A stretch of 64,000 bases of DNA from Amphibacillus cookii (GTDB taxonomy: Bacteria; Bacillota; Bacilli; Bacillales; Amphibacillaceae). Location of the stretch: assembly GCF_016908375.1 (NCBI RefSeq), contig NZ_JAFBDS010000012.1, positions 18,814-82,813 on the forward strand, written 5' to 3'. The notes below the pieces were generated by a model. That model made no database searches and was not told the origin of the DNA. It worked only from the letters and a program-made list of their open reading frames with translations. A program made the position numbers and the translations under genes. Shown piece by piece: positions 35,960 to 44,150 of this stretch (positions are counted from its first letter, which is position 1; each line of letters opens with the position of its first letter).

Positions 35960-36613
35960 TTAACTAAAAAAACCATAGCGCTGTAATTTTTCTTCTGTTA
36001 AATGAACGGGGTTCTTCGGTTCCTCACGTTTGCTCAATAACCGATCAATATATTTTGCCAACATATCAAATTCTAAATTAACATCATCACCCTGTTGCTT
36101 TTCACCTAAAATGGTTGCAGCTTGCGTTTCTGGAATTAACGAAATAATAAAACCGTTCTCGGTTAAATCAAATACAGTTAACGACGTTCCATCAACTGTG
36201 ATAGAACCTTTTTCAACTAAGTAACGCATATCAACCGGACCAACAGTAATTAACATATATTTTGCGTTTGCCTCATACCAGATCCGTTCAATGATACCCA
36301 CACGGTCAACATGCCCTGAAACAAAATGGCCACCAAAACGGCCATTAGCTGCCATTGCACGTTCCAAGTTGACAATTGAGCGAATGGTTAATCGACTCAA
36401 CGCAGTATCACGAAAGGTTTCAGGCATGACATCAACGGTGAAACCATTTTTATCAAATTTAATGACCGTTAAGCATACCCCATTAACTGAAATGCTATCG
36501 CCAACCCTTACATCTGTTAGCACTTTATTTGCATGAATCGTCAGCTCCATACTTGCTCCCTGTTTAGTGATTGCTTGAATCGTTCCTTTTTCTTCAACAA
36601 TTCCTGTAAACAT
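35960..36613 (-). CDS. ribE: Riboflavin synthase alpha subunit
   Basis: 217 residues made of two lumazine-binding barrels. N-terminal MFTGIVEEKG, then SVNGVCLTV in barrel 1, and in barrel 2 GSITVDGTSLTV. It dismutates two lumazine molecules to riboflavin. AAGGAGG precedes the ATG, which lies 6 nt past the ribD stop. Confidence 0.95.
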   Translation of the reverse strand: MFTGIVEEKGTIQAITKQGASMELTIHANKVLTDVRVGDSISVNGVCLTVIKFDKNGFTVDVMPETFRDTALSRLTIRSIVNLERAMAANGRFGGHFVSGHVDRVGIIERIWYEANAKYMLITVGPVDMRYLVEKGSITVDGTSLTVFDLTENGFIISLIPETQAATILGEKQQGDDVNLEFDMLAKYIDRLLSKREEPKNPVHLTEEKLQRYGFFS

Positions 36614-36619
36614 CGTCTA

Positions 36620-37705
36620 TTATGCCTCCTTTTTTAATCGGGCAATCATTTTAATATCTTGCCCAATTTGCGTAACCGATTCAAATTCTAACGCAATGGC
36701 ATCAGCCATTTGTTCAGGTGAGTAACCACCGACAACATTAACTGCGTCTTGACCACCAAGTAATTTAGGCGCGATATACCAATGACACACTTGAAATGCT
36801 TTCGCTTTAATAAAACTTGCATGAACGGCGCTTCCACCTTCGACGTATAATGATTGAATACCGAGTGAGCCTAACACCTGTAATAATCGGCCAATTTCAA
36901 TTGTCGGTTGTGCGATGTCAATCACTTTAACGTGCGGATATTTAGCTTGGAATCCTTCTACATCTGCATCGTGACCACAGACTATCCAAGTTGGTGCTTG
37001 TTCATTAAGAATATGTCGGTCTGCTGGAATTGATAAATCTGTTGATAAAATAATTCGAATGGGGTTTTTTCCGTTCTGGGGCTGACGAACGGTCAAGTGT
37101 GGGTTGTCGGCTTTTATCGTTTGACTCCCGACAAGAATCGCATCATGTTTAGCACGTTCATTATGCACATCTTCCCGTGCTTGCTTTGATGTAATCCATT
37201 GGCTATCGCCTGTTTTTGTTGCAATCTTACCATCTAGTGTCATCGCCGCTTTTAAGGTGACAAATGGTCGTTTGTTTTTTATATAATAAAAAAATCGTTC
37301 ATTAATTTGATGCGCGCGTTGTTCATCGATTCCAACTTCAACTTCAATACCTGCATCTTTAAGCATGGCAATACCTTGACCAGCTACTTTAGGATTAGGA
37401 TCGACAGTGGCAATATACACGCGTTTGACCTTTTTCTCAATTAATAACTTCGCACATGGTGGTGTTTGACCATAATGCGCACATGGTTCAAGTGTAACAT
37501 ACACATCAGCGCCTTCTGCATGGTCACCGGCTTGATGTAGTGCCAACACTTCAGCATGGCCTTCACCCGCTTTCAAGTGACTGCCCATTCCAACGATACG
37601 ACCGTCTTTAACCACAACAGCTCCAACCGAAGGATTAGGACTTGTCTGTCCAATCGTACTTTCTGCTAAACGAAGCGCTAACGTCATATAATCATGTTTG
37701 TTCAA
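36620..37705 (-). CDS. ribD: Bifunctional pyrimidine deaminase/reductase RibD
   Basis: 361 residues. The deaminase domain has the zinc site GHAEVLAL plus CAHYGQTPPCAK. The reductase domain has ATKTGDSQWITS and VEGGSAVHASFI. It performs the second and third steps of riboflavin synthesis. The start is a TTG with AAAGGAG 8 nt upstream, and it lies directly behind the riboswitch terminator. It is the first gene of ribD-E-BA-H. Confidence 0.93.
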   Translation of the reverse strand: MNKHDYMTLALRLAESTIGQTSPNPSVGAVVVKDGRIVGMGSHLKAGEGHAEVLALHQAGDHAEGADVYVTLEPCAHYGQTPPCAKLLIEKKVKRVYIATVDPNPKVAGQGIAMLKDAGIEVEVGIDEQRAHQINERFFYYIKNKRPFVTLKAAMTLDGKIATKTGDSQWITSKQAREDVHNERAKHDAILVGSQTIKADNPHLTVRQPQNGKNPIRIILSTDLSIPADRHILNEQAPTWIVCGHDADVEGFQAKYPHVKVIDIAQPTIEIGRLLQVLGSLGIQSLYVEGGSAVHASFIKAKAFQVCHWYIAPKLLGGQDAVNVVGGYSPEQMADAIALEFESVTQIGQDIKMIARLKKEA

Positions 37706-37736
37706 TCGATAATCTCCTTTCTAAAAAAATTAAAAA

Positions 37737-37760
37737 GCCCCAGATGTGGACACCTGGGGC
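37737..37760 (-). terminator. FMN riboswitch expression-platform terminator
   Basis: GCCCCAGATG (37737-37746) with CACCTGGGGC (37751-37760), one G-U pair. On the minus strand it is followed by TTTTTAATTTTTTT. It lies between the aptamer and the ribD start, and is the FMN-dependent terminator. Confidence 0.85.
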
Positions 37761-37814
37761 ATGGTTCATGTTCATATGTTTACTAAATAAACGTACACAA
37801 ATAAGCATACATTT

Positions 37815-37970
37815 TTTAATTCTTTTTCCCATCCAGACTTTAACTGTCGGTTTTGGAATTTCACCAAATCCACCTTCACGATATTTGCTTCGATCCAGGT
37901 CACGGACTTAAGGTAAAGCGGCTACCTCTTACCGTCGGTCGGGAATTACACCCTGCCCCAAAAGAATTAT
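37815..37970 (-). ncRNA. FMN riboswitch (RFN element)
   Basis: On the minus strand the conserved core is unmistakable: GGGGCAGGGTGTAATTCCCG, ACCGACGGTAAGAGG, GATTTGGTGAAATTCCAAAA, CCGACAGTTAAAGTCTGGAT and GGGA. P1 is closed by AATTCTTTT at the 5' end and AAAAGAATT at the 3' end. It represses the riboflavin operon when FMN is abundant. Confidence 0.95.
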
Positions 37971-38042
37971 CCTATTCAATTGAGAGTATTTTAACACATT
38001 ATCAGCCAAAATGCACATAAAATAAAATGAAACTTCAATCAG

Positions 38043-38123
38043 GAGACGGTCACCGACCTGAAAGTGACCCGATTGAATATCTAATTCGAGCTTTTCCTTA
38101 ATCCTAATATACTGCGGCTTCAT
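38043..38123 (-). pseudogene. N-terminal remnant of a GntR-family regulator
   Basis: The frame opens with MKPQYIRIKEKLELDIQSGH followed by FQVGDRL, the first helix and turn of a GntR winged helix. Instead of the expected SERELA segment, the sequence then enters unrelated DNA that begins with a family A-like left end (CTTCAATCAG on the plus strand, 38023-38042) and stops at 37929. AAAGGATG precedes the ATG. The gene was cut after about 27 codons. Confidence 0.55.
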
Positions 38124-38172
38124 TTCGATCATCCTTTTTAGCTTTAACTTTTAATAGCATACCATCAAACGA

Positions 38173-39936
38173 CTATTGCAGATGTTTAATGTATCGATCA
38201 AACCAAACATTTTTAAAATCTAACCAGCCTAATGTATTTATTTTAACATTTTTGAAATAGTTTGGGTAAATAGCGTATTGCTTTAAACGATAGAGATACA
38301 TACCATACGATTCACGGCTAACTTCTCCTTCAATCGCATCCAGAAAAGCCAAAGCTTGGTGCGGTTTTTGTATTTTTAATAGACAGGCCTCGACCTGATC
38401 CTTAACTGACACTGGCAGATGATGAGCGAGAAGGCTTTGATGACCTAAAAAAGCTTTAAAATACGTCATCAATGGATGTTCATGAGCGGTTTGTTCACCT
38501 AATAACAGATCAAATTGAGTCAGATCCTGTTGAAAAAACGCTTGATAGTCAAAGACCTTTAACTGAACATCAATCCCCTCCTTGCTAAGCTGCTGACAAA
38601 TCCATTCACCGTCCTGTTCATTGCCTGCGCCTTGATAACATGCGAGTGTTAATGGGTTCGTCTGACCATAACTCACTTCAATTGGCTTAGTGAATGACTC
38701 TGCTGCTAATTTTCCGAGTTGATCAGCCTCTAATTCCTTTCGCATCCGCGTTGCCGTGGCATAGCGATTGCCCCCTAATTGCTCAATCAACTCAGCTGGC
38801 TGCAGCACGGATCTTATTTTATGCCGTAGCCGTTTATCCTGAGCTAATTGGCCACGATGTCCGTTAAAGGTTAACAATTTACTCCCCTGATCAACGTGGG
38901 TGTATGCGTGAAATGCTGCTTCATCATATTGATAGGGATAGTGATAAAAGTTTATGTTTGCTAGCTGTGTTTCTATATCGATATCGGCGTTATCGTATAA
39001 AACCGGGAAAAAATAAAGCGTGATTTGATCGAGAAACGGGCGCGCATGGTAATAAGACTGATGGACCACCAGACTCAATTTCTCTCCTGAATTCTCACTT
39101 AGCTGATAGGGACCTGCACCAACAAGTTGCCCCTCATGACTTGTAGTGAAGATGGCACCAGCCAAGGTAGTCAGACATTCAAGTAAAAACGGCATCGGCT
39201 TATTAAAGCTTAGCTGGACAGTTAACTCATTAATTGATTTTGCTTCTTTTAACTCCTTCATAACCCAGTGATAGGGTGAAGTCACCTGTTGTTGATGAAG
39301 CTGGAAGCATTGGCATACTTCACGCGCGGTTACCTGTTCTTTATGATGAAAATAAAGTCCTTTTCTCAAGTAAAGCGTCCACTTTGTATACGATTGAGAT
39401 GCTGTCCACGCATGAGCTAACCCGGCAATGACTGCTTCTGTTTCGTGATCAAACTGAACAAGGGTATCGTATAAATAGGACATAAAATGATTCTCGGTTC
39501 GCCGATCCACCTGCGCCGGATGAAGAATGGGAAGCGGGCGATAAGAAGGAAAGCGCAAATGATCTGCTCCCTCATGCTCAACGTCATTTAAAATAAAATC
39601 TAAAATCGTTTCTGTTGTAATCGTCATTTGATCATAAGCCGGGGACTGTTGTAAAAATGCAAGGGCGTGTTCGATTGTTTTTTCAGTAGCTAACCTTCTC
39701 GCTTCGGCTTTAACAACTTGATCAAGCGTACGCGTGAAGGTTATTCTCGATCGATTACCCCTTCCAACTCCTGGGTGCCAAATCAACCAACCATTTTCCT
39801 GCAATTTTTTTATGATATTTTTAACATGTCTTTCTGTACAGTGCAACTGTCTTGAAAGTTCTGGAATCGTAATCGTGAATGTATCCAGATCAGCGTCTCC
39901 CTTCAGCTTCCATATTAAGGAAAAGTATTCAATCAT
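38173..39936 (-). CDS. SgrR-family transcriptional regulator
   Basis: 587 residues. The N-terminal winged helix (IPELSRQLHCTERHVKNIIK, then GVGRGNRSRITF) is fused to a family 5 solute-binding-like domain (about residues 165-560) that probably senses a sugar phosphate or peptide. In E. coli, SgrR governs the sugar-phosphate stress RNA SgrS and the SetA efflux pump. Here an MFS transporter lies nearby on the other strand. The ligand is unknown. Confidence 0.82.
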   Translation of the reverse strand: MIEYFSLIWKLKGDADLDTFTITIPELSRQLHCTERHVKNIIKKLQENGWLIWHPGVGRGNRSRITFTRTLDQVVKAEARRLATEKTIEHALAFLQQSPAYDQMTITTETILDFILNDVEHEGADHLRFPSYRPLPILHPAQVDRRTENHFMSYLYDTLVQFDHETEAVIAGLAHAWTASQSYTKWTLYLRKGLYFHHKEQVTAREVCQCFQLHQQQVTSPYHWVMKELKEAKSINELTVQLSFNKPMPFLLECLTTLAGAIFTTSHEGQLVGAGPYQLSENSGEKLSLVVHQSYYHARPFLDQITLYFFPVLYDNADIDIETQLANINFYHYPYQYDEAAFHAYTHVDQGSKLLTFNGHRGQLAQDKRLRHKIRSVLQPAELIEQLGGNRYATATRMRKELEADQLGKLAAESFTKPIEVSYGQTNPLTLACYQGAGNEQDGEWICQQLSKEGIDVQLKVFDYQAFFQQDLTQFDLLLGEQTAHEHPLMTYFKAFLGHQSLLAHHLPVSVKDQVEACLLKIQKPHQALAFLDAIEGEVSRESYGMYLYRLKQYAIYPNYFKNVKINTLGWLDFKNVWFDRYIKHLQ

Positions 39937-39957
39937 TTTCTCTACACCATCCTTTAA

Positions 39958-40105
39958 TAAAACGAACCTTTAAGCAGTGGGCATTTTCGTTCTTCTCCCA
40001 CTAATTGATCGTTGAGTGAATCCGGACATTAGCGGCCGTTAGTGCCCACCTTACTAGATTTACCTCTACTCTCTAGTTTGAGGTAGACGGCTATCTGTGA
40101 TAAAA
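39958..40105 (+). repeat. Family A structured repeat, copy 8
   Basis: AAAACGAACCTTTAAGCAGT, TTTTCGTTCTTCTCCCACTA, GTTGAGTGAATCCGGACATT, AGCGGCCGTTAGTGCCCACC, and right end GACGGCTATCTGTGATAAAA. It lies in the divergent promoter region between the SgrR-type regulator and the RdgB-like gene. Confidence 0.85.
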
Positions 40106-40183
40106 GGGGAAATTCTCATATTTATATCGTACTCTTTTTTTCTCCTTTTAAAAAGGTTATTTTGATGACAAGGAGGTTTTATA

Positions 40184-40783
40184 ATGAAGCTTATCATAGC
40201 AACATGGAACAAGCAGAAACAAGAGGAACTAACTAAAGGATTAACAAAGCTGGCGATTCCAATTAAAGGCTTATCGCCTTCGATACCAGATGTTGAAGAA
40301 ACAGGACAAACCTTTTTAGCCAACGCTCAGCTTAAGGTAAACACGATCTACAAGCATTTTCCCCGCTCAATCATTATGGGAGAGGATTCTGGTCTTACTG
40401 TCACTTGTTTAAATGGCTTCCCAGGTGTAAAGACGGCCCGATTTCTGTCAGGAACCGACGCTGACCGGGCAAGTTTCCTGTTAAATAAAGTCAATGATCA
40501 ACCTTTAAACGCGCGACAATGTGCTTTTCACAGTGTGATTTATCTGCGTTTCCCTGATCATACAGACGCAATTGCCTCTGGTCAGATGAATGGTTGGATT
40601 AACAGCCCTGAGCAACAACAAATCCAAGACTACCAAAGTGTTTTCCAGCTTGCTAATGGGCAGTATTTGGACCAAATAAACAATGAAGCTTATGCAGCAT
40701 TTTCTCATCGACAGCAGGCGTTAAGACAAGCATATCTCCTGATAAAGGAGTGGTTAGAGAGCAGAGGTGATCATTTTGAATGA
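40184..40783 (+). CDS. RdgB/HAM1-family non-canonical purine NTP pyrophosphatase
   Basis: 199 residues. It hydrolyses deaminated purine triphosphates such as XTP and dITP. The family start LIIATWNKQKQEEL (TxNxxK type), the metal/base motif EDSGLTVTCLNGFPGVKTAR and SHRQQALRQ near the C-terminus are seen. It is divergent from the housekeeping RdgB, so the substrate may differ. AAGGAGG sets the ATG. It overlaps the downstream MFS gene, implying a joint transcript. Confidence 0.72.
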   Translation: MKLIIATWNKQKQEELTKGLTKLAIPIKGLSPSIPDVEETGQTFLANAQLKVNTIYKHFPRSIIMGEDSGLTVTCLNGFPGVKTARFLSGTDADRASFLLNKVNDQPLNARQCAFHSVIYLRFPDHTDAIASGQMNGWINSPEQQQIQDYQSVFQLANGQYLDQINNEAYAAFSHRQQALRQAYLLIKEWLESRGDHFE

Positions 40784-41963
40784 GCCTAAACAAAGGGTAC
40801 TCGCTTTAGCACGTTTAACCGGAGTTGCCATTATGGGAGATGCGATGCTGTTAATTATTTTGCCCATTTATTGGCTCGACTTTGGTCTAACATCTATCTG
40901 GCAAGTCGGCGTACTTCTCTCAATCAACCGGTTTGTTCGTCTGCCCATTAACCCGTTAGTCGGTTGGTTTTATAATAAATACCCCTTACGCTTGGGTGTG
41001 ACGATTGCATTAATTTTAGCTACGATCTCTACCTTTTCGTATGGAATTATACAGCACTTTTATTTCCTACTAATTATGCGCGTGCTTTGGGGTATTGCCT
41101 GGTCTTTACTACGACTCGGAGGCTACCTTTCCATTATCGAGCTGTCCACTGATCAGGATCGTGGCCAGCTTATCGGGTTATATAATGGGACATGGGGAAT
41201 GGGTAGCCTAATTGGGATGTTGGCGGGTGGCTTTCTCATTACATTTGTTGATATCTTCTGGATTTGTACCGTCTTCGCCTTACTGGGCGGCTGTTCACTT
41301 TGGTTTGTGAATAAGTATGTTCCTGTGCATAGTAGTGGCCCAACAACCACTAAAAAAAAGCGCTCGCTTAAGACAACAAAGGAGGCACTGCTTGTCTTAA
41401 CAACAAGTACAGTAATGGGCTTACTTATTTTCGGGTTATTCTCAAGCACATTAAGCTTGCTGATTGATCTAAATTATACTGGTGAGCTAACCATTTTGTC
41501 TGTATCATTATCAGCTGCGGCTATTGCTAGTTGTATTCAAGCGCTTAGATGGGCATGGGACCCTTTTTTTGCACCAGTGGTCGGTCGGATTTTGGACAAA
41601 GCCAAAAATAAAGAACGGATTCTAGTTATCAGTATTGTTGGTTTAGCAATACTTTTCTTTATATTAACGTTGTCGTTTTCTACCTTGTGGTTAATTCTTT
41701 TTTCACTTATTTTCCAGTTCATCTCAACAACATTTGTGACTTCAACGGATACGCTCGCCAGTAGCTTTGCTGCACGCCAAAAATCCGTTTCGATTATGAC
41801 ATTACACACGGTCTTGGTTGACCTAGGTGCTGCTTTCGGCCCTTTGCTTGCCTTTAATCTACTTGAGATAACCTCACTGTCAACGATTTATGTGTTGGCA
41901 AGTGGTGTGTTAGTATCTTTAGCGCTAGCTTGGCTGATCGTTTTTTCACAAAAAAAAACTTAA
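40776..41963 (+). CDS. MFS transporter
   Basis: About 395 residues and 12 membrane helices. It includes a typical loop 2-3 (RLPINPLVGWFYNKYPLRLG) and a basic central loop (TTKKKRSLKTTKEA). AGAGGTGAT lies properly before the TTG at 40776, so I prefer it to the in-frame GTG at 40767, which is inside that site. It overlaps the RdgB-like gene by 8 nt. Nearness to an SgrR-type regulator suggests efflux of a sugar or related metabolite, but this is inference. Confidence 0.72.
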   Translation: MNEPKQRVLALARLTGVAIMGDAMLLIILPIYWLDFGLTSIWQVGVLLSINRFVRLPINPLVGWFYNKYPLRLGVTIALILATISTFSYGIIQHFYFLLIMRVLWGIAWSLLRLGGYLSIIELSTDQDRGQLIGLYNGTWGMGSLIGMLAGGFLITFVDIFWICTVFALLGGCSLWFVNKYVPVHSSGPTTTKKKRSLKTTKEALLVLTTSTVMGLLIFGLFSSTLSLLIDLNYTGELTILSVSLSAAAIASCIQALRWAWDPFFAPVVGRILDKAKNKERILVISIVGLAILFFILTLSFSTLWLILFSLIFQFISTTFVTSTDTLASSFAARQKSVSIMTLHTVLVDLGAAFGPLLAFNLLEITSLSTIYVLASGVLVSLALAWLIVFSQKKT

Positions 41964-41965
41964 CT

Positions 41966-42120
41966 AAAACGAATACTAATCAAAGCGATGATGTTATCAA
42001 TCGGAAACAGATACGTAGGTGTTTAGATTAATTGGCATTGTAACTTTATCTCGCTTCTTAAAGACTAATTTTAGCAGTTCCTTACCTGACGTGTTTTACG
42101 GACTGTTATCTGTGTTAATA
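41966..42120 (+). repeat. Family A structured repeat, degenerate copy 11
   Basis: The ends are recognisable: CTAAAACGAATACTAATCA on the left, and GTGTTTTACGGACTGTTATC followed by TGTG on the right. The middle has diverged. Its right end runs into the promoter of the toxin gene that follows. Confidence 0.4.
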
Positions 42121-42127
42121 TCTGTGT

Positions 42128-42190
42128 TATAATCACATTACGATAGAAAGCTTATAGGGTGGTAGTCATTCCTTCCCCGAGGGGAGGTGA
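42128..42190 (+). promoter_or_regulatory. Toxin promoter and ribosome-site-sequestering leader
   Basis: The -10 element TATAAT is at 42128-42133. In the leader, CCTTCCCC (42171-42178) can pair with GGGGAGG (42181-42187), hiding the GGAGGTGA ribosome site. The 10-nt motif ATAGGGTGGT (42154-42163) is complementary to ACCACCCTAT next to the stop codon (42285-42294), giving 5'-3' pairing of the mRNA. Both are typical of type I toxin messages. Confidence 0.55.
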
Positions 42191-42198
42191 TGCCTATT

Positions 42199-42282
42199 AT
42201 GACCATCTATGAAAGTTTAGTCATTATGATTAGTTTTGCTACACTGATTGTGATGATAACGAAACATGATGATCATAAGTAA
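42199..42282 (+). CDS. Holin-like type I toxin peptide, 27 residues
   Basis: The peptide MTIYESLVIMISFATLIVMI is followed by TKHDDHK: one membrane helix with a charged tail. The MT.YESL start is the hallmark of the TxpA/BsrG-like 'putative holin-like toxin' (Hol_Tox) group, which depolarises the membrane when overproduced. GGAGGTGA ends 8 nt before this ATG; an in-frame ATG at 42190 abuts it and is less likely. An antisense RNA gene overlaps its 3' end. Confidence 0.75.
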   Translation: MTIYESLVIMISFATLIVMITKHDDHK

Positions 42283-42420
42283 AAACCACCCTATCTAAGC
42301 AAATTTGCTTGAAATAGGGTGGTTCTCCCAATTAATGAGATTACCACTCTTGGGCAATCTGTCGTAAGCCGTTAAGGTGTTAGCCGCACCTTAGCGGTTA
42401 CTTTTATTTTTATGATGATC
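42278..42420 (-). ncRNA. Antisense RNA antitoxin (RatA-like)
   Basis: Minus-strand promoter: TATAAT (complement of 42428-42433) with TTTACT 16 nt upstream (complement of 42450-42455). The transcript should begin near 42420 and end at the hairpin AACCACCCTAT (42284-42294)/ATAGGGTGGTT (42314-42324), which on this strand is followed by TTTTTAC. The RNA of about 140 nt is complementary to the 3' part of the toxin message. Confidence 0.65.
42364..42411 (+). terminator. Toxin mRNA terminator
   Basis: GTAAGCCGTTAAGGTG (42364-42379) with CACCTTAGCGGTTAC (42387-42401), followed by TTTTATTTTT. It lies inside the antisense RNA gene, so both transcripts overlap over about 130 nt. Confidence 0.75.
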
Positions 42421-42528
42421 TCCTTACATTATACCAAATTAACCGATGAAGTAAAGCAACGGTCATTTTCAAATGTTAGCTTTCTGTTTCCTACCAATTA
42501 AAAAATGATCCCGGGGGGCATTTTTTAA

Positions 42529-43443
42529 TTATTCTTCACCAAGAATACGCACTTCTCGCTCAAGTTCCACATCAAAGTTCTCTTTAACTTTAGCTTGAAC
42601 CATTTCAATAACCGCAATATAATCTTTAGCGGTTGCATTAGCTTTATTAACAATAAAACCAGCATGCTTAGTCGATACTTCTGCACCGCCAATCCCTTTC
42701 CCTTGCAAATCACTATCTTGAATTAATTTCCCAGCAAAGTAGCCTGGTGGACGTTTAAATACACTGCCACACGAAGGGTATTCTAGCGGTTGTTTAGATT
42801 CACGCCGTTCAGTTAAGTCATCCATGACTTCCTTAATAGCCGCTTGCTCTTTACGTTGCAGCTGAAATCTTGCCTCAATCACAATATAACCATGGTCAGG
42901 GATATTGCTCGTCCGGTAGTCAAGTTCAAGTTCATCTAATGATAGCGTTAATTTTTCACCTGTCCTGTCAACAACAACCGCTTCTTTTAAGCAATCTTTA
43001 ATTTCACCGCCATAAGCCCCTGCATTCATATACAACGCGCCACCAACTGTTCCCGGAATGCCGCATGCAAATTCCAAGCCAGAGAGCGATTGATCAAGTG
43101 CATAATATGACGTATCAATAATACGCGCACCACTTTGAGCGATCACCACCTCACCATTATGTTGTATGTGATTTAAGTGCTTTAATGACATGACAATTCC
43201 TCTAATTCCACCATCTCGAACAATCAAGTTCGATCCATTTCCTAATAAGGTGAACGGCATTTGTTCTTGATTGGCTAGCTTCACAATCGCCTGAACATGC
43301 TCAACAGAGGTTGGCATGACAAAATAATCAGCCTTACCTCCTAATTTTGTATACGTATAATTACGAATCAGCTCATCAATAAGTAGATTATTCTCACCAA
43401 CAATATCGATTAATGCTTGTTTAACTGAATGACCGCTCGTCAT
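42529..43443 (-). CDS. murB: UDP-N-acetylenolpyruvoylglucosamine reductase
   Basis: About 304 residues. An FAD enzyme of peptidoglycan precursor synthesis that reduces enolpyruvyl-UDP-GlcNAc to UDP-MurNAc. FAD motifs are YTKLGGKADYF and LLGNGSNLIVRDGG; GALYMNAGAYGGEI and the catalytic Ser motif YPSCGSVFKRPPG also occur. ATGs lie at 43452 and 43443; AAAGG spacing favours 43443. It is monocistronic. Confidence 0.93.
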   Translation of the reverse strand: MTSGHSVKQALIDIVGENNLLIDELIRNYTYTKLGGKADYFVMPTSVEHVQAIVKLANQEQMPFTLLGNGSNLIVRDGGIRGIVMSLKHLNHIQHNGEVVIAQSGARIIDTSYYALDQSLSGLEFACGIPGTVGGALYMNAGAYGGEIKDCLKEAVVVDRTGEKLTLSLDELELDYRTSNIPDHGYIVIEARFQLQRKEQAAIKEVMDDLTERRESKQPLEYPSCGSVFKRPPGYFAGKLIQDSDLQGKGIGGAEVSTKHAGFIVNKANATAKDYIAVIEMVQAKVKENFDVELEREVRILGEE

Positions 43444-43544
43444 TTCCATCATCCTTTAAATGATTGTTACAAATTCAGATTTGCACAATCTCAATTATAG
43501 CAGTAGTCAATCCTAACGCCAATAGCAATTCAGCACTGTTTTTG

Positions 43545-44093
43545 TCAGACTACTCTTGCACCAAGTGCAGATTCAAAATGGCCGAGTGCCCAGTCATGCC
43601 CCTGCTGATTAAAGCTAGCTACCGCCTTTTTATGAACAACAATATCAAAACCTTTATTATAAGCATCTATTGCCGTATGGAGCACACAAATATCGGTACA
43701 TACTCCGATAATATGTATCTCCTCTATGCTGCGTTCACGTAGCTTTACTTCAAGATCTGTTCCCACAAAAGCACTATATCTCGTTTTATCAACATAATAC
43801 ACATTGGCTTTTTCTTTTATCGATTGGTAATAAGATTCAAGTTGACCATATAATTGACGGCCAACCGTGCCTGCAATATTGTGAGCTGGAAATAGTTGAG
43901 TTTCAGGATGATAAATATCGTTTTCCTCGTGACGGTCAATGGTAAAGGCTACAAAGTCACCAGCCTCAACAAACTGCTTAGTTATCGCTAGAACGTGGTG
44001 CTCAATCTCTTGTCCTGGCTTTCCACATGTCAACTTTCCATCTTCAGCTACAAAATCATACGTATAATCGACATGAATTAACGCACGTTTCAC
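43545..44093 (-). CDS. pncA: Isochorismatase-family amidohydrolase, probable nicotinamidase PncA
   Basis: About 182 residues. Asp in HVDYTYDF, Lys in VDKTRYSAF and Cys in GVCTDICVLHTA form the catalytic triad of cysteine hydrolases. The overall pattern, with DRHEENDIYHPET as metal-site region, fits PncA, which deamidates nicotinamide in NAD salvage. GAGGTGAT precedes the GTG at 44093; the GTG at 44102 is the alternative. It lies alone between murB and a family A repeat. Confidence 0.75.
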   Translation of the reverse strand: MKRALIHVDYTYDFVAEDGKLTCGKPGQEIEHHVLAITKQFVEAGDFVAFTIDRHEENDIYHPETQLFPAHNIAGTVGRQLYGQLESYYQSIKEKANVYYVDKTRYSAFVGTDLEVKLRERSIEEIHIIGVCTDICVLHTAIDAYNKGFDIVVHKKAVASFNQQGHDWALGHFESALGARVV

Positions 44094-44150
44094 CTTTATC
44101 ACCTCATTAAAGTCGTTAACTTATTTTAACTTGAAAAATAAACCGATGCA

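Noticed and set aside
37642..37911. 89-codon plus-strand ORF
   Set aside because: It runs across the ribD start, the terminator and the FMN aptamer on the opposite strand, so it is an artefact.
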